Below, piece after piece: positions 15,846 through 23,960 of a DNA stretch of 64,000 bases (its first letter is position 1; each line of letters opens with the position of its first letter). The DNA comes from Candidatus Undinarchaeales archaeon (lineage in GTDB: Archaea; SpSt-1190; JASMDC01), in the NCBI GenBank assembly GCA_030753015.1, contig JASMDC010000002.1:62001-126000 (forward strand). The letters run 5' to 3'. The translations under genes and the position numbers were made by a program. Below the pieces are notes generated by a model that saw only the letters and a list, made by a program, of their open reading frames with translations, had not been told where the DNA came from and searched no databases.

Positions 15846-16169
15846 ATGACAATGGTGAAACACGAGACGGGAGCTCAGGACAAGGACAAGATGCGCGATC
15901 TATTCCTCCAGGAGATGCCCGCCAAGATCCTTCTTCTTCTAAAAAAACGCAGCCTCAATAAGAGCGTGCGCGACTCATACGCCTCTCAGATTTCCAAGGA
16001 CGTGGATTGTACCTACTCGCACACGGTCAAACTGCTTGGCGAGATGAACAAGCTCGGTCTGGTCAAGTTCGAGCGTAAGGGGCGCCTCAAGCTCGTGATC
16101 CTCTCGACACGGGGCTTCGATCTGGCCAGCCGGCTCGATACCCTTGTGCGGAACCTTAACAAGGTCTGA
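15846..16169 (+). CDS. Small winged-helix transcriptional regulator
   Basis: 107 residues. A winged-helix DNA-binding fold is visible from about residue 25: EMPAKILLLLKKRSLNKSVR, ASQISKDVDCTYSHTVKLL (recognition helix region), MNKLGLVKFERKGRLKLVIL (wing), and a C-terminal helix that may dimerise. It resembles MarR/ArsR-like archaeal regulators, but the exact family is unclear. It faces thrS head to head and converges on kae1. Its target could be the shared promoter. Confidence 0.75.
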   Translation: MTMVKHETGAQDKDKMRDLFLQEMPAKILLLLKKRSLNKSVRDSYASQISKDVDCTYSHTVKLLGEMNKLGLVKFERKGRLKLVILSTRGFDLASRLDTLVRNLNKV

Positions 16170-16188
16170 GGATCAAGACCAGCCGCTC

Positions 16189-17187
16189 TTATGAGCTATC
16201 TCCGATCCAGGTGACATCTACTTCGTCGGTGCGGAAGCGCTGGGTTGTGAAGGACTCCTCGATGCCTTCCTTGATACCGGTCTCGTACATCTGCTCGCCA
16301 ACGAGGGCGATCATGGTACCGTTGTCACCGGCATACTCCCGGGGCACCACGTAGGCGTCACCTCCACGCTCATGGGCCATGGTGGCCACCATCTCGAAGA
16401 GGCGCTTATTGGCCGCAACACCGCCCACGAGGAGAGCGTCCTGCTTTTGGGTGTGGGCCATTGCACGCTCGGTGACCTCGGTTAGCATGGCGAAGGAGAC
16501 CTCCTGGACGGCCATGCACAGCGCTTTCATGTCCGCACCGTCGGCGAGCCGCCGCTTGATGTCGGAGAGGATGCCCGAGTAGGAGAGGTCCATACCCTTG
16601 ACCACGTACGGGAGCTCGATGAGGTCCGCACCCGCCTCGGCTGCCTCCCGGGCCATCCGCTCTACCGCCGGACCACCTGGGTGAGGGAGACCACCATACC
16701 GACAGAACTGGTCGAATAGGTTGCCGATGGGGATGTCCAGTGTCTCGCCGAACACGCGGTAACGATGCTCTTCATAGGCGATGACCTGGGTGTTGCCGCC
16801 GCTCACATAAAGAGTCACGGGATCGTCGATGTCACATGCCAGCCGCCCCACCTCGATGTGAGCGATGCAGTGGTTCACTGGGACCAGTGGGATACCATGA
16901 CGGATGGCCAGTGTCCGCGCCGTCACGAGCCCCGCAGCGAGGCAAGGGCCGAGTCCCGGTCCACGGGCGTAGGCAACAGCGTCAAGTTCGCTAGCACTCG
17001 TCCCCGCGGTCTCCAATGCCTCCGTGACCACCTTGGCGGCCACCTGTGCATGGTGCTCCGCAGCATCGCTGGGGCGGATGCCACCGACGGGGGGTTTGAA
17101 CGTGTCCATGATGTTGGAGAGGAGCGTACGCTCATGGCAAACGCCACACCCGAACGTATGGGCCGTTGACTCGATACCAAGGATCAC
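16189..17187 (-). CDS. kae1: tRNA N6-threonylcarbamoyladenosine synthase subunit Kae1
   Basis: 332 residues. An ASKHA-fold enzyme that transfers threonylcarbamoyl to A37 of tRNAs within the KEOPS complex. Metal-binding histidines are in VPVNHCIAHIEVGRL (residues about 103-117). Nucleotide-binding segments are LYVSGGNTQV, GNLFDQFCR, LVGGVAANKRL and PREYAGDNGTMIALVG. Unlike in many euryarchaea, it is not fused to the Bud32 kinase, and no Bud32 gene is in the window. The start is a GTG 28 bp from a TATA box, so the mRNA is probably leaderless. Confidence 0.95.
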   Translation of the reverse strand: MILGIESTAHTFGCGVCHERTLLSNIMDTFKPPVGGIRPSDAAEHHAQVAAKVVTEALETAGTSASELDAVAYARGPGLGPCLAAGLVTARTLAIRHGIPLVPVNHCIAHIEVGRLACDIDDPVTLYVSGGNTQVIAYEEHRYRVFGETLDIPIGNLFDQFCRYGGLPHPGGPAVERMAREAAEAGADLIELPYVVKGMDLSYSGILSDIKRRLADGADMKALCMAVQEVSFAMLTEVTERAMAHTQKQDALLVGGVAANKRLFEMVATMAHERGGDAYVVPREYAGDNGTMIALVGEQMYETGIKEGIEESFTTQRFRTDEVDVTWIGDSS

Positions 17188-17209
17188 GCATCCGAGTCGA
17201 AGGGGAAGA

Positions 17210-17219
17210 CATTAAAAGA
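17210..17219. promoter_or_regulatory. Shared TATA region of two divergent leaderless genes
   Basis: CATTAAAAGA, a near-symmetric A/T element. Its centre (about 17215) is 28 bp from the kae1 GTG at 17187 and 26 bp from the ATG at 17241. One element at the right distance for leaderless initiation in both directions, with only 53 bp between the two start codons. Confidence 0.6.
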
Positions 17220-17240
17220 TTGTTCCCGTCTGCCGCCGGT

Positions 17241-17789
17241 ATGTCAAGCTCCGAGGACATCACATGGGACGGCGAGTCCCTCGTCACCGCTACTATCGGT
17301 GAAGGCTACGAGGCCGAGAAGATAACCGGTGACTGCGACTTCGTCATCCAGGAGCTCATCAATGACGACCGCTCGCTCCGAGAACTCTATATCAACTGGT
17401 CCTGGACAAAGAAGGAAAAGGAGTACAGCGGCTTTGCGGTCATCGAGCCCGAGGGTGATGTAGAGTTCTGGGACAGCCGTCTTAAGGCCATCGGTGAGAA
17501 GGATCACCTTGACATCCACCATAAGGTGGAAGGATATATCCACAGCGTCAATGTGGTGTTGGATAAAGAGACCAAGGCTTTCGCGAACCTCTCCGAGGCC
17601 ATCGCATTCGCAAAGGAGCACAAGAAGGAGTTCGATGAGATCGACTTCGACATCATCCTTCCAAGCATACCTCTGCCGGGCAAGACGAAGATCTCCCCCA
17701 GGCGGGAGGAGGTGCTCGTCCATCTACCCGCGGTAGAGGACCATCTCCACGAGCATGAGAAGCACAAGGAACGCGTGGAGCTTATCTAG
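17241..17789 (+). CDS. Conserved-looking protein of unknown function
   Basis: 182 residues from the ATG at 17241 (MSSSEDITWDGESLVTATIG), chosen because it lies 26 bp after the TATA element; longer in-frame sequence upstream would start before the promoter. The protein is soluble and acidic. Notable parts are FVIQELINDDRSLRELYINW, AVIEPEGDVEFWDSRL, IHHKVEGYIHSVNVVLDKET and a His/Glu-rich C-terminus (HLPAVEDHLHEHEKHKER). No signal peptide, membrane helix or known motif was recognised. It shares its promoter with kae1. Confidence 0.7.
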   Translation: MSSSEDITWDGESLVTATIGEGYEAEKITGDCDFVIQELINDDRSLRELYINWSWTKKEKEYSGFAVIEPEGDVEFWDSRLKAIGEKDHLDIHHKVEGYIHSVNVVLDKETKAFANLSEAIAFAKEHKKEFDEIDFDIILPSIPLPGKTKISPRREEVLVHLPAVEDHLHEHEKHKERVELI

Positions 17790-17804
17790 TCGGGACCCGC
17801 TTAT

Positions 17805-17822
17805 CCGGTTCCAAGGGACCGG
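17805..17822. other. GC-rich hairpin between convergent genes
   Basis: CCGGTTCC-AA-GGGACCGG can form a stem of about 8 bp with one G-T wobble. It lies 15 bp after the stop of the gene at 17241 and before the end of the S27ae operon. It has no T-tract, so a terminator role is uncertain. Confidence 0.3.
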
Positions 17823-17900
17823 GGCAGAAATCGTCATGTCAATAGCGTGAGAACTGGGGAGAACGACTTACCGGACAATCCCGCACAGTGGGATGAGGAG

Positions 17901-18068
17901 CTATTTCTTCCCGTACTCTGTGTAGCCGCAGCGGCCGCAGTGGAAGCGGTCCGCGTGCTTGGCCAGGAAGACGCCGTCCCCGCACCGCGGGCAGGGCTTG
18001 TTGTTCCGCTTCAGCTTCTCACCGTCAAGGGAATAGGCGGCGTTGGGAGTACCATCGGAGCTTACCAT
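17901..18068 (-). CDS. rps27ae: Ribosomal protein S27ae (zinc ribbon)
   Basis: 55 residues: an N-terminal [20 protein letters not shown], then a zinc ribbon [18 protein letters not shown] and [14 protein letters not shown]. The four cysteines are those of archaeal S27ae, a small-subunit protein. In eukaryotes the same domain is fused to ubiquitin. The ATG overlaps the S24e TGA as TGATG, the conserved archaeal pair. It is the last gene of the operon that begins with L7Ae. Confidence 0.95.
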   Translation of the reverse strand: MVSSDGTPNAAYSLDGEKLKRNNKPCPRCGDGVFLAKHADRFHCGRCGYTEYGKK

Positions 18069-18601
18069 CAGGCTTTCTCCTCCTTAGGTGCCTTTTCCTT
18101 CTTTCCCTCGGCCTTCTTCTCCTTTGGCGCCTTTTCCTTCTTTCCCTCGGCCTTCTTCTCCTTTGGCGCCTTTTCCTTCTTTACCTTGGCCTTCTTCTCC
18201 TTTGGCGCCTCTTCCTTCTTATCCTCGGTCTTCTCTTCCTTTGGCGCCTCTTCCTTCTTTTCCTCGGCCTTCTCTTCCTTTGGCGCCTCTTCCTTCTTTT
18301 CCTCGGCCTTCTCTTCGCCCTTGATGAGGCCGTTCTTCCTCAGCGTGGCCTTGGTCTCCACTTTTGCGAGCACACCAGCGTCCTTGTAGACCGAGGCATT
18401 GCCCTCACAGGAGTCGATGCCGAAGGTTGTCTCGTACCGGTTGACGATCAAGAGCTCCTTCTTCGCCTTCAGGGCCGATGCCAATTGGGCTCGCACCTCG
18501 CCGATGGGCGGGGTGGCGGCAGTCTTGTGGTCGATGCGGAAGCGCACCTCGGTGCGCGCGAGCAGGAGGTTCTCGTTCTTCTCAACGATTTCAACTTCCA
18601 T
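18068..18601 (-). CDS. rps24e: Ribosomal protein S24e with long charged repeat tail
   Basis: 177 residues, nearly twice the usual archaeal S24e. Residues 1 to about 95 are a normal S24e domain ([36 protein letters not shown]). From about residue 95 on there are six 13-residue units of the type [13 protein letters not shown] plus a four-residue remnant. The units go from Glu-rich to Lys-rich towards the C-terminus, giving a highly charged, disordered-looking tail. The tail resembles that on L31e in composition but not in unit length. It follows Spt4 by 24 nt. Confidence 0.93.
   Translation of the reverse strand: MEVEIVEKNENLLLARTEVRFRIDHKTAATPPIGEVRAQLASALKAKKELLIVNRYETTFGIDSCEGNASVYKDAGVLAKVETKATLRKNGLIKGEEKAEEKKEEAPKEEKAEEKKEEAPKEEKTEDKKEEAPKEKKAKVKKEKAPKEKKAEGKKEKAPKEKKAEGKKEKAPKEEKA
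18071..18316 (-). repeat. 39-bp tandem repeat inside the S24e gene
   Basis: Six in-frame 39-bp copies (18083-18316) and a 12-bp remnant encode 13-residue Glu/Lys/Ala/Pro units. Adjacent copies at each end are identical or nearly so, which indicates local duplication. Confidence 0.9.
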
Positions 18602-18625
18602 GTAAATTCACTCCGTATGTAAATA

Positions 18626-18811
18626 TTATCGTACGCGCAGTGCGTACTTTCCGGGGATATCGACTCCCATCTCGGTAGCAATGATGGAATCATTCGCGTC
18701 CAGGATGTGTGCCACCCCGGTCCATGTAGTCGTGAAGGAGTCGCCCCCGCAAATGGGGCACTTGTCCTTCAGTACGATGCGGCGGCAGGAGCGGCAGACC
18801 TTCTCAGGCAA
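18626..18811 (-). CDS. spt4: Transcription elongation factor Spt4 (RpoE'')
   Basis: 61 residues with the Spt4 zinc finger: CRSCRRIVLKDKCPICGG near the N-terminus, followed by TWTGVAHILDANDSIIA and GKYALRVR. It pairs with Spt5 (NusG) to clamp RNA polymerase during elongation. The start is taken as the TTG at 18811 (LPEKVCRSC), about 8 nt after GGAGG; TTG 18817 and GTG 18820 are possible. It overlaps the end of rpoE by 8 nt. The GTP-dependent dephospho-CoA kinase gene often found between Spt4 and S24e in euryarchaea is absent. Confidence 0.9.
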   Translation of the reverse strand: MPEKVCRSCRRIVLKDKCPICGGDSFTTTWTGVAHILDANDSIIATEMGVDIPGKYALRVR

Positions 18812-19355
18812 GGACAACACCTCCTTCCTCCTCGCCAGCCCAATCGATCTTGCCAAGACCGGGCTGGCGCATGGTCAGACCGACCTTGGCGGACTGGCTG
18901 TGCTTGTAGGACACGGTGATGATGCGTGCCCTGACCTTGTCGCCGCTCTTGAGTACGCGCTTGCTCTCGCGGCCCATGAGAACACCGTCCTTACTGTACG
19001 AGATATAATCATCGGTGATCTGCGAGATGTGGACGAGGCCGTCGATGGGCCCGAGGCGGATGAACGCACCGAAGTCCACGATCTCGATGATAGTGCCCTC
19101 GACCACTTCGTGGAGCTCGGGTCGGTAGATGAGCATCTCGAACACTGTGTCGTAGTAGACGCCAGCGTCACCGGGGATGATCTTCCCCTCGCCAACGCTC
19201 TCTACCTTGGTGATACAGAGCACAACACCGACCTGACGGTCCATGAGGCCCTCATATGCCTTGCGCAGGGACACATCTACCGCTTCCATGGGCTTCTTGC
19301 CCAGGAGCGATGGATCCACCCGGACGCTGTCGCGCATCGAGACCAGTTTATACAT
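18804..19355 (-). CDS. rpoE: RNA polymerase subunit Rpo7 (RpoE')
   Basis: 183 residues. The N-terminal RNP-like domain (MYKLVSMRDSVRVDPSLLG ... GVVLCITKVESVGEGKIIPG) is followed by an S1 RNA-binding domain (GTIIEIVDFGAFIRLGPIDG, VHISQITDDYISY, ARIITVSY). With Rpo4 it forms the stalk of archaeal RNA polymerase that binds nascent RNA. It follows the pyrophosphatase-like gene by 12 nt and overlaps Spt4. Confidence 0.95.
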   Translation of the reverse strand: MYKLVSMRDSVRVDPSLLGKKPMEAVDVSLRKAYEGLMDRQVGVVLCITKVESVGEGKIIPGDAGVYYDTVFEMLIYRPELHEVVEGTIIEIVDFGAFIRLGPIDGLVHISQITDDYISYSKDGVLMGRESKRVLKSGDKVRARIITVSYKHSQSAKVGLTMRQPGLGKIDWAGEEEGGVVLA

Positions 19356-19367
19356 GATTATACCCTC

Positions 19368-19925
19368 CTATCGAATCTCCAGTTTCGGCCGCACCTTCTT
19401 ATCGAACAGCCGCATCGAATGTGCGATGACCTTGCGAGCGGTCACCGCATCCCGCCATCCTAGCACCTCAGTGGTGACGTCCCCGGCGAGTTCGCTCTGG
19501 AGACTGAAGTACCGGGCGATCTCCTTAGGGAGGTTGGTTGGCAGGTCGTCAAGTCGTTTGATATCAGCGAGCGTTCGGTCGCGGACTGGCACGGCCAGCA
19601 CCGTGTCCGAGCGTTGCTCACCTGTGATCATTTCAAGTATCGCTATAGGGCGCGACTCGATGACGCACCCGGGAAATGTCGGTTCGTTGGTGACGACCAG
19701 ACAGTCGAGGGGCTCCCCGTTGTCAAAGATCGTCTGCGGTATGATCCCGTAATCGCCGTTGTGGAAGACGGGGGCAGAGAGTACCGTAGTGAGCTGGTAG
19801 TACACTTGTCCCTTGTCAGAGACCATCTCGTACTTGTTACGTCCCCCGCGGGGTACTTCGACCACGACGTTGATGATTTCTGGCGGATCCGGTCCAGGCG
19901 GGATGGTGATCCAGGGGTTGCTCAT
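19368..19925 (-). CDS. Inorganic pyrophosphatase-family protein, probably inactive
   Basis: 185 residues that align end to end with family I soluble pyrophosphatase. Anchor segments are NVVVEVPRGGRNKYE, GDYGIIPQT, EPLDCLVVTNEPTFPGC and DDLPTNLPKEIARYF. By my manual alignment to the E. coli enzyme, many active-site residues have changed: Arg43 to Thr47, Tyr51 to His55, Asp65 to Asn69, Asp67 to Glu71, Asp97 to Thr101, Asp102 to Ser106, Lys104 to Thr108, and Tyr141/Lys142 to Gln/Ser. Glu20, Lys29, Glu31, Tyr55 and Asp70 equivalents remain. Losing most metal ligands makes normal pyrophosphate hydrolysis unlikely; a binding or regulatory role is possible. It sits between a PIN nuclease and rpoE, overlapping the PIN gene by 4 nt. 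Confidence 0.8.
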   Translation of the reverse strand: MSNPWITIPPGPDPPEIINVVVEVPRGGRNKYEMVSDKGQVYYQLTTVLSAPVFHNGDYGIIPQTIFDNGEPLDCLVVTNEPTFPGCVIESRPIAILEMITGEQRSDTVLAVPVRDRTLADIKRLDDLPTNLPKEIARYFSLQSELAGDVTTEVLGWRDAVTARKVIAHSMRLFDKKVRPKLEIR

Positions 19926-20305
19926 GCGCTCACCTCCTCAAGATGACTACGGTTGCGGAGTACCACAACGGGGCGTCTAAGCTCGGCGAGACGCTGCTTG
20001 AGCTCTTTGTCCTGTGTACACACTACGGCCCCTTCCTCCTGGGAAAGGGCGACGAGAATGTCGTCCGTCGATCCCGGAGCGGTGAATGGAAGCACGGCGA
20101 CCCCTAAATCTACAAGCTTGAGCCCGACCTCGGCCGCGAGGTTGTCTCGGCCACGGCCAGCGGTTGCCAGTGCCCGCAACTCGTCCATGACAGCGGGGAC
20201 GGTGACCGTCTCAGCACTGGGATTGAGGCGAGTGAGCTCGGTCAGGACGTCCACACCAAAGTTATGTGGGATCATCAGGAAATTCGTATCGAGAGCGTAC
20301 ATCAT
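19922..20305 (-). CDS. PIN-domain nuclease (FCF1/UTP24-like archaeal protein)
   Basis: 127 residues. A PIN-fold single-strand RNase with the usual acidic residues: MYALDTNFLMIPHNFGVD at the N-terminus, VPAVMDELRAL, STDDILVALS and VCTQDKELKQRL. The size and the position between aIF2-gamma and rpoE match the archaeal proteins related to eukaryotic FCF1/UTP24, which cut pre-rRNA. It is not paired with an antitoxin gene, so a VapC toxin role is less likely. The ATG overlaps the aIF2-gamma stop as TAATG. Confidence 0.85.
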   Translation of the reverse strand: MMYALDTNFLMIPHNFGVDVLTELTRLNPSAETVTVPAVMDELRALATAGRGRDNLAAEVGLKLVDLGVAVLPFTAPGSTDDILVALSQEEGAVVCTQDKELKQRLAELRRPVVVLRNRSHLEEVSA

Positions 20306-21540
20306 TAGATGACACCGTACCCGATCAATCGCCACCTAGCCCCGAACCGCCGCGAGAGCGAGGCACGCTCACCCTCCAGCGCGCATACGGGGCGCTTGAG
20401 CGCCACACGCACGTGGTCCTTGTGTTTGTCGACTACCACACCGACGGTAGTGGCCGAACCTACGTTGATCATGAACAGCTCCTTGGGTGAGATGGGTTCC
20501 ACAGCGATCTCTTCCTTGGATCCCACCACGCGTTCGAGGAGAGTGACGTCCATGTCGAGCGTCGAGAGGACCGGGGGCAGCTTGCCGGGGAAGCCAACGA
20601 GGTTGCCCGAGAGCGAGTCCGCCTTGGAGAGCGATGGGTCCAGGGACGTACCGATACCGAACGATCCGCCGGGGGTCACCTCTTTTGTGGCCTTATCCCC
20701 TGTCGTGATGGTCGTGACGGTCGTGTGCAACGGTTCCCAAACGTCCTTGTTCTCGACCTTATGCCTGATTCCTGGCCGGATCTCGATCTCGTCCCCGATC
20801 TTGAGCTTGCCTTGAACGAGAGCACCGCCGAGGACGCCACCCACGAGCTTGGAGGGATGCTTTCCCGGTCGGTTGACATCGAAAGAGCGCGCGACGTGCA
20901 TACGCGGGTCAGCGGACGGGTCCCGCTTGGGTGTCGGGATGATAGTCTCGATGGCCTGGATCAAGGCGTCCACGTTGATACTATGCTGAGCGGAGATCGG
21001 GATGATGGGAGTTGTCTTAGCCCGTTCCTCTCCGAGGAATTGGACGATCTGTTCATAGTTTTCTTGGACCTGCTCACGGGAGACCAGATCGACCTTGTTC
21101 TGGACCACGACGATTTTTTTGACGCCGACTATGTCCAGCGCCATGAGGTGCTCCTTCGTCTGGGGCTGGGGACACTCCTCGTTGGCTGCGACCACTAGCA
21201 GCGCACCGTCCATGATAGCAGCGCCACAGAGCATGGTGGCCATGAGGGTCTCGTGACCCGGAGAGTCAACGAAGGATACGGCCCGCTGGAGCTTTGCCTC
21301 GCCACCGCACGCAACACACCGATTGAGGGTGGTGAAAGCTTTAGGGCCCTTCTCCTTGGGGCACTTGTAGAAGGATGTGTTGGCGTAGCCGAGCTTGATC
21401 GTGATACCGCGTTTGAGCTCCTCGGAGTGGGTGTCAGCCCATACTCCACTGAGCGCTTTAGTGAGCGTTGTCTTTCCGTGGTCGATGTGACCGACGAGTC
21501 CGATATTGACCTCAGGTTGTGAGACTGGATTGGGGGACAT
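20305..21540 (-). CDS. eif2g: Translation initiation factor aIF2 gamma subunit
   Basis: 411 residues from the ATG at 21540 (MSPNPVSQPEVNIGLVGHID). The G motifs are GHIDHGKTTLTKAL, DSPGHETLM and VQNKVD. A zinc knuckle (CPKEKGPKAFTTLNRCVACG) follows switch 1. The factor delivers initiator Met-tRNA to the small subunit. An upstream in-frame ATG at 21573 would overlap the S6e gene. The C-terminal end overlaps the PIN nuclease start. Confidence 0.95.
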   Translation of the reverse strand: MSPNPVSQPEVNIGLVGHIDHGKTTLTKALSGVWADTHSEELKRGITIKLGYANTSFYKCPKEKGPKAFTTLNRCVACGGEAKLQRAVSFVDSPGHETLMATMLCGAAIMDGALLVVAANEECPQPQTKEHLMALDIVGVKKIVVVQNKVDLVSREQVQENYEQIVQFLGEERAKTTPIIPISAQHSINVDALIQAIETIIPTPKRDPSADPRMHVARSFDVNRPGKHPSKLVGGVLGGALVQGKLKIGDEIEIRPGIRHKVENKDVWEPLHTTVTTITTGDKATKEVTPGGSFGIGTSLDPSLSKADSLSGNLVGFPGKLPPVLSTLDMDVTLLERVVGSKEEIAVEPISPKELFMINVGSATTVGVVVDKHKDHVRVALKRPVCALEGERASLSRRFGARWRLIGYGVI

Positions 21541-21544
21541 GTCT

Positions 21545-21949
21545 TCACTCGGCCTTCTCGGCCCCTCCATCATCGCCAGCGAAGGAGCTCTCGAGCTTCT
21601 TCTTCCCAGCCTTGACTACCTTGGTGTTGATCTGTAGGATGGCGTCCGAGATCGTGTTCCCACGCACACTCTTACGCCGCCGAATACCATCGGATGTCGG
21701 TCGGTAGCCGGGCGGTCCGGCGAGGAGCACCTTCTTACGAGCTGCACCTTCGACATCCTTACGCATGGCGAAGCCTTGCCTATCTGAGCCACCTGTGATC
21801 ATGAGCTCGTAACCGGTGAGACCGAGGACTTCGCCCCGGAAGGTCTCACCTATTCTCTTTCCGATGAGGCTTTTCATCTCATCCCCAGAGAGTTCCTTCT
21901 GGTAGCACTTGCCTCCCTTGATATCCGATATCGTTACTTTGAACACCAT
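21545..21949 (-). CDS. rps6e: Ribosomal protein S6e
   Basis: 134 residues beginning MVFKVTISDIKGGKCYQKEL, the standard S6e N-terminus. LIGKRIGETFRGEVLGLTGY, ITGGSDRQGFAMRKDVEG and GPPGYRPTSDGIRRRKSVRG are family hallmarks. It is a small-subunit protein. Earlier in-frame ATGs overlap the aIF5B stop and are less likely. It lies in the conserved aIF5B-S6e-aIF2-gamma order. Confidence 0.95.
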   Translation of the reverse strand: MVFKVTISDIKGGKCYQKELSGDEMKSLIGKRIGETFRGEVLGLTGYELMITGGSDRQGFAMRKDVEGAARKKVLLAGPPGYRPTSDGIRRRKSVRGNTISDAILQINTKVVKAGKKKLESSFAGDDGGAEKAE

Positions 21950-21960
21950 TATCATCATCC

Positions 21961-23733
21961 CTATCCGAGCGCCCACAACGGATTGCGAGTGCGCTTTATA
22001 TCGACGATCTGCTGAAGCGCCGCCTTCTCACTTCCCCGGATAACTTCCAATATCTTTTTAATTGTTCTGTAATCGGGCTCCGGGATATCGGTGAGGAGAA
22101 TATCGTCCTCATCGAAGTCTTTTCCTACCTTTGCGGAGTCGATGGAGAGCGCGACCTGCATACCCTCATCGGCTTTCCGCACGTTTTCACCTTTGTCCTG
22201 TACACCCTTGATACGCCCCACACAATCGCCTTTCAGGGTCATGAGGGGATACCCGGGCTTGACGAGGCCGCCGAGGATCTCCACACCTACCACGGCCGGC
22301 TTGCACTGCCTGAACACGTAGCCACGGAGCACGTGGACCTTGCCGGCCCGCACCACGTTGGAGAGTAGCTCCTCCTTCTCCTTTGCCCTTTCAGTAGTGG
22401 TCCACTCGTCGTAATCCTCGAGGAGCCGGTAGATGACGGTGTTGTTGAACACCGGTACATTCTTGTTTCTGGATAGATCTTCGGCATCGGGAAGGACCGA
22501 TGTGTTGAATCCGAGCACGATGCCGCGGTAACGGTCGGTCTTGCCCACTTGTTCGGCCTTGAGCACATCGCGCTTGGTGACACGTCCCACATCAGCCCGG
22601 CTGATCGGGATCTCAAGGGCTTTGAGCATGCCCACGAGGGCCTCCAGGGCGCCCAGCGTATCGGCCTTGATGACGATACCGTTGACGTTCTGTTCAACGA
22701 GGACGTCGCTCACCTCTTGCGTAGCTGCCTGGACGAGCCGCTTGACCTCCTTCTTGTTCTTTGCCACGGTCAGGGTCGTACCTGCCATAGCGTTCTCGAG
22801 GCCAGGTGCCGCGATCTTGATGCCGGCTGCCGCCTGCACCTCCTTGACCGAGTCGAACTTGTCCCTCGGATCGCGGATCTCGTCGAGGGGTTTGGGGTTG
22901 AGCAGGGCACGCACACGGGCCACGATGGGTGGTCCAAGCGAGCCTACGATGATCGTATCACCCTCCTTGATGGTACCATCGTAGAGGATGACATCGAGGG
23001 TCGTGCCCAGACCCCGCTCCTCCTTCACTTCGAGGATGGTGCCCTTGCCAGGGGCGCTCACGTCCACCGCGAGGCCCTCCTTGAGGAATTGCTGAGTGAG
23101 CCCGGACAGCACCATGAGGAGCTCGCCGATACCTTCCCCGGTCTTTGCAGAGACCGGAACGATGGACACCTGCTTGGCAAAGTCGGCGATCCGGTCAAAC
23201 CGCTCTCCCTCGAATCCCTGCTCCGAGAGCTGGCCTACGAGCGTATAAATCCGCTCCTCGAGCTTATCCACGACGTCCTTCGACTGCTGCTTCAGGCTCT
23301 CTGTGATGCAGGTGGTATCCCCTTTCTTCCATCCATGGATCATGTCCACCTTGTTGGCGGCCACGAGGAAGGGTGTCTTCGATTGACGGAGAATGGTCAG
23401 CGACTCGATGGTCTGGGGCCGGAACCCGTCATTGAGATCAACGACAAGTAGAGCAAAATCGGAGAGAGCACCACCGCGCTTGCGGAGGCTCGTGAACGCG
23501 TGGTGGCCCGGAGTGTCGATGAATAGCAATCCCGGGATGCTCAGGCAAGTGTCCCCCTTCATGAGCCCCTTACAATATGACTCTACGACGTCGAGGGGTA
23601 CACAGGTGGCACCTATATGCTGAGTGATACCACCAGACTCACGGCCAGCTACCGATGTCTTCCTGATCCAGTCCAAGATGCTCGTCTTACCATGGTCCAC
23701 ATGGCCGAGCACGGAGACTATCGGTTGGCGCAA
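21961..23733 (-). CDS. infB: Translation initiation factor aIF5B
   Basis: 590 residues. GTPase motifs GHVDHGKTSILDWI, DTPGHHAF and VAANKVD are followed by the domain II barrel, domain III and the C-terminal domain IV that contacts the acceptor end of initiator tRNA. It catalyses ribosomal subunit joining. The start is TTG at 23733, with GGGAG a few nucleotides upstream. The gene lies 43 nt after L24e. Confidence 0.94.
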   Translation of the reverse strand: MRQPIVSVLGHVDHGKTSILDWIRKTSVAGRESGGITQHIGATCVPLDVVESYCKGLMKGDTCLSIPGLLFIDTPGHHAFTSLRKRGGALSDFALLVVDLNDGFRPQTIESLTILRQSKTPFLVAANKVDMIHGWKKGDTTCITESLKQQSKDVVDKLEERIYTLVGQLSEQGFEGERFDRIADFAKQVSIVPVSAKTGEGIGELLMVLSGLTQQFLKEGLAVDVSAPGKGTILEVKEERGLGTTLDVILYDGTIKEGDTIIVGSLGPPIVARVRALLNPKPLDEIRDPRDKFDSVKEVQAAAGIKIAAPGLENAMAGTTLTVAKNKKEVKRLVQAATQEVSDVLVEQNVNGIVIKADTLGALEALVGMLKALEIPISRADVGRVTKRDVLKAEQVGKTDRYRGIVLGFNTSVLPDAEDLSRNKNVPVFNNTVIYRLLEDYDEWTTTERAKEKEELLSNVVRAGKVHVLRGYVFRQCKPAVVGVEILGGLVKPGYPLMTLKGDCVGRIKGVQDKGENVRKADEGMQVALSIDSAKVGKDFDEDDILLTDIPEPDYRTIKKILEVIRGSEKAALQQIVDIKRTRNPLWALG

Positions 23734-23776
23734 CGCTGTCTACTCCCGGGGGAAGCCGCGGTCGATGCCGCGGCGT

Positions 23777-23953
23777 TCAGGGCTTTTTCTTCTGCCCCTG
23801 CTCGGTCCACTTGACCCGGCGGGGAACCCTAGAGAGGTTCAGGAGGTTGTTGTCGCACTTGCTCGAGCAGAAGTACAGGATAGTACCGTCGTCCTTGACG
23901 AACATCATCCCCGAACCGGGCTCGATTTCTTTTCCACAGAAGCTGCAGTCCAT
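23777..23953 (-). CDS. rpl24e: Ribosomal protein L24e
   Basis: 58 residues: [39 protein letters not shown] and a basic end [14 protein letters not shown]. The zinc finger has two CxxC-type pairs (CSFC, CSSKC), as in archaeal L24e of the large subunit. The ATG at 23953 follows GGTAGGAG at good spacing. It lies 7 nt after S28e, in the conserved L7Ae-S28e-L24e order. Confidence 0.95.
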   Translation of the reverse strand: MDCSFCGKEIEPGSGMMFVKDDGTILYFCSSKCDNNLLNLSRVPRRVKWTEQGQKKKP

Positions 23954-23960
23954 AGTGCTC

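Noticed and set aside
18071..18316. 39-bp repeat as a possible CRISPR array
   Set aside because: No spacers; the copies are in frame within the S24e gene.
19922..20305. PIN protein as a VapC toxin
   Set aside because: No antitoxin gene is adjacent; it is embedded in a conserved housekeeping operon, which fits the FCF1-like archaeal group better.
22549..23451. 300-codon plus-strand open frame opposite aIF5B
   Set aside because: The minus frame encodes conserved aIF5B domains; the opposite frame is a by-product of GC-rich codon use.
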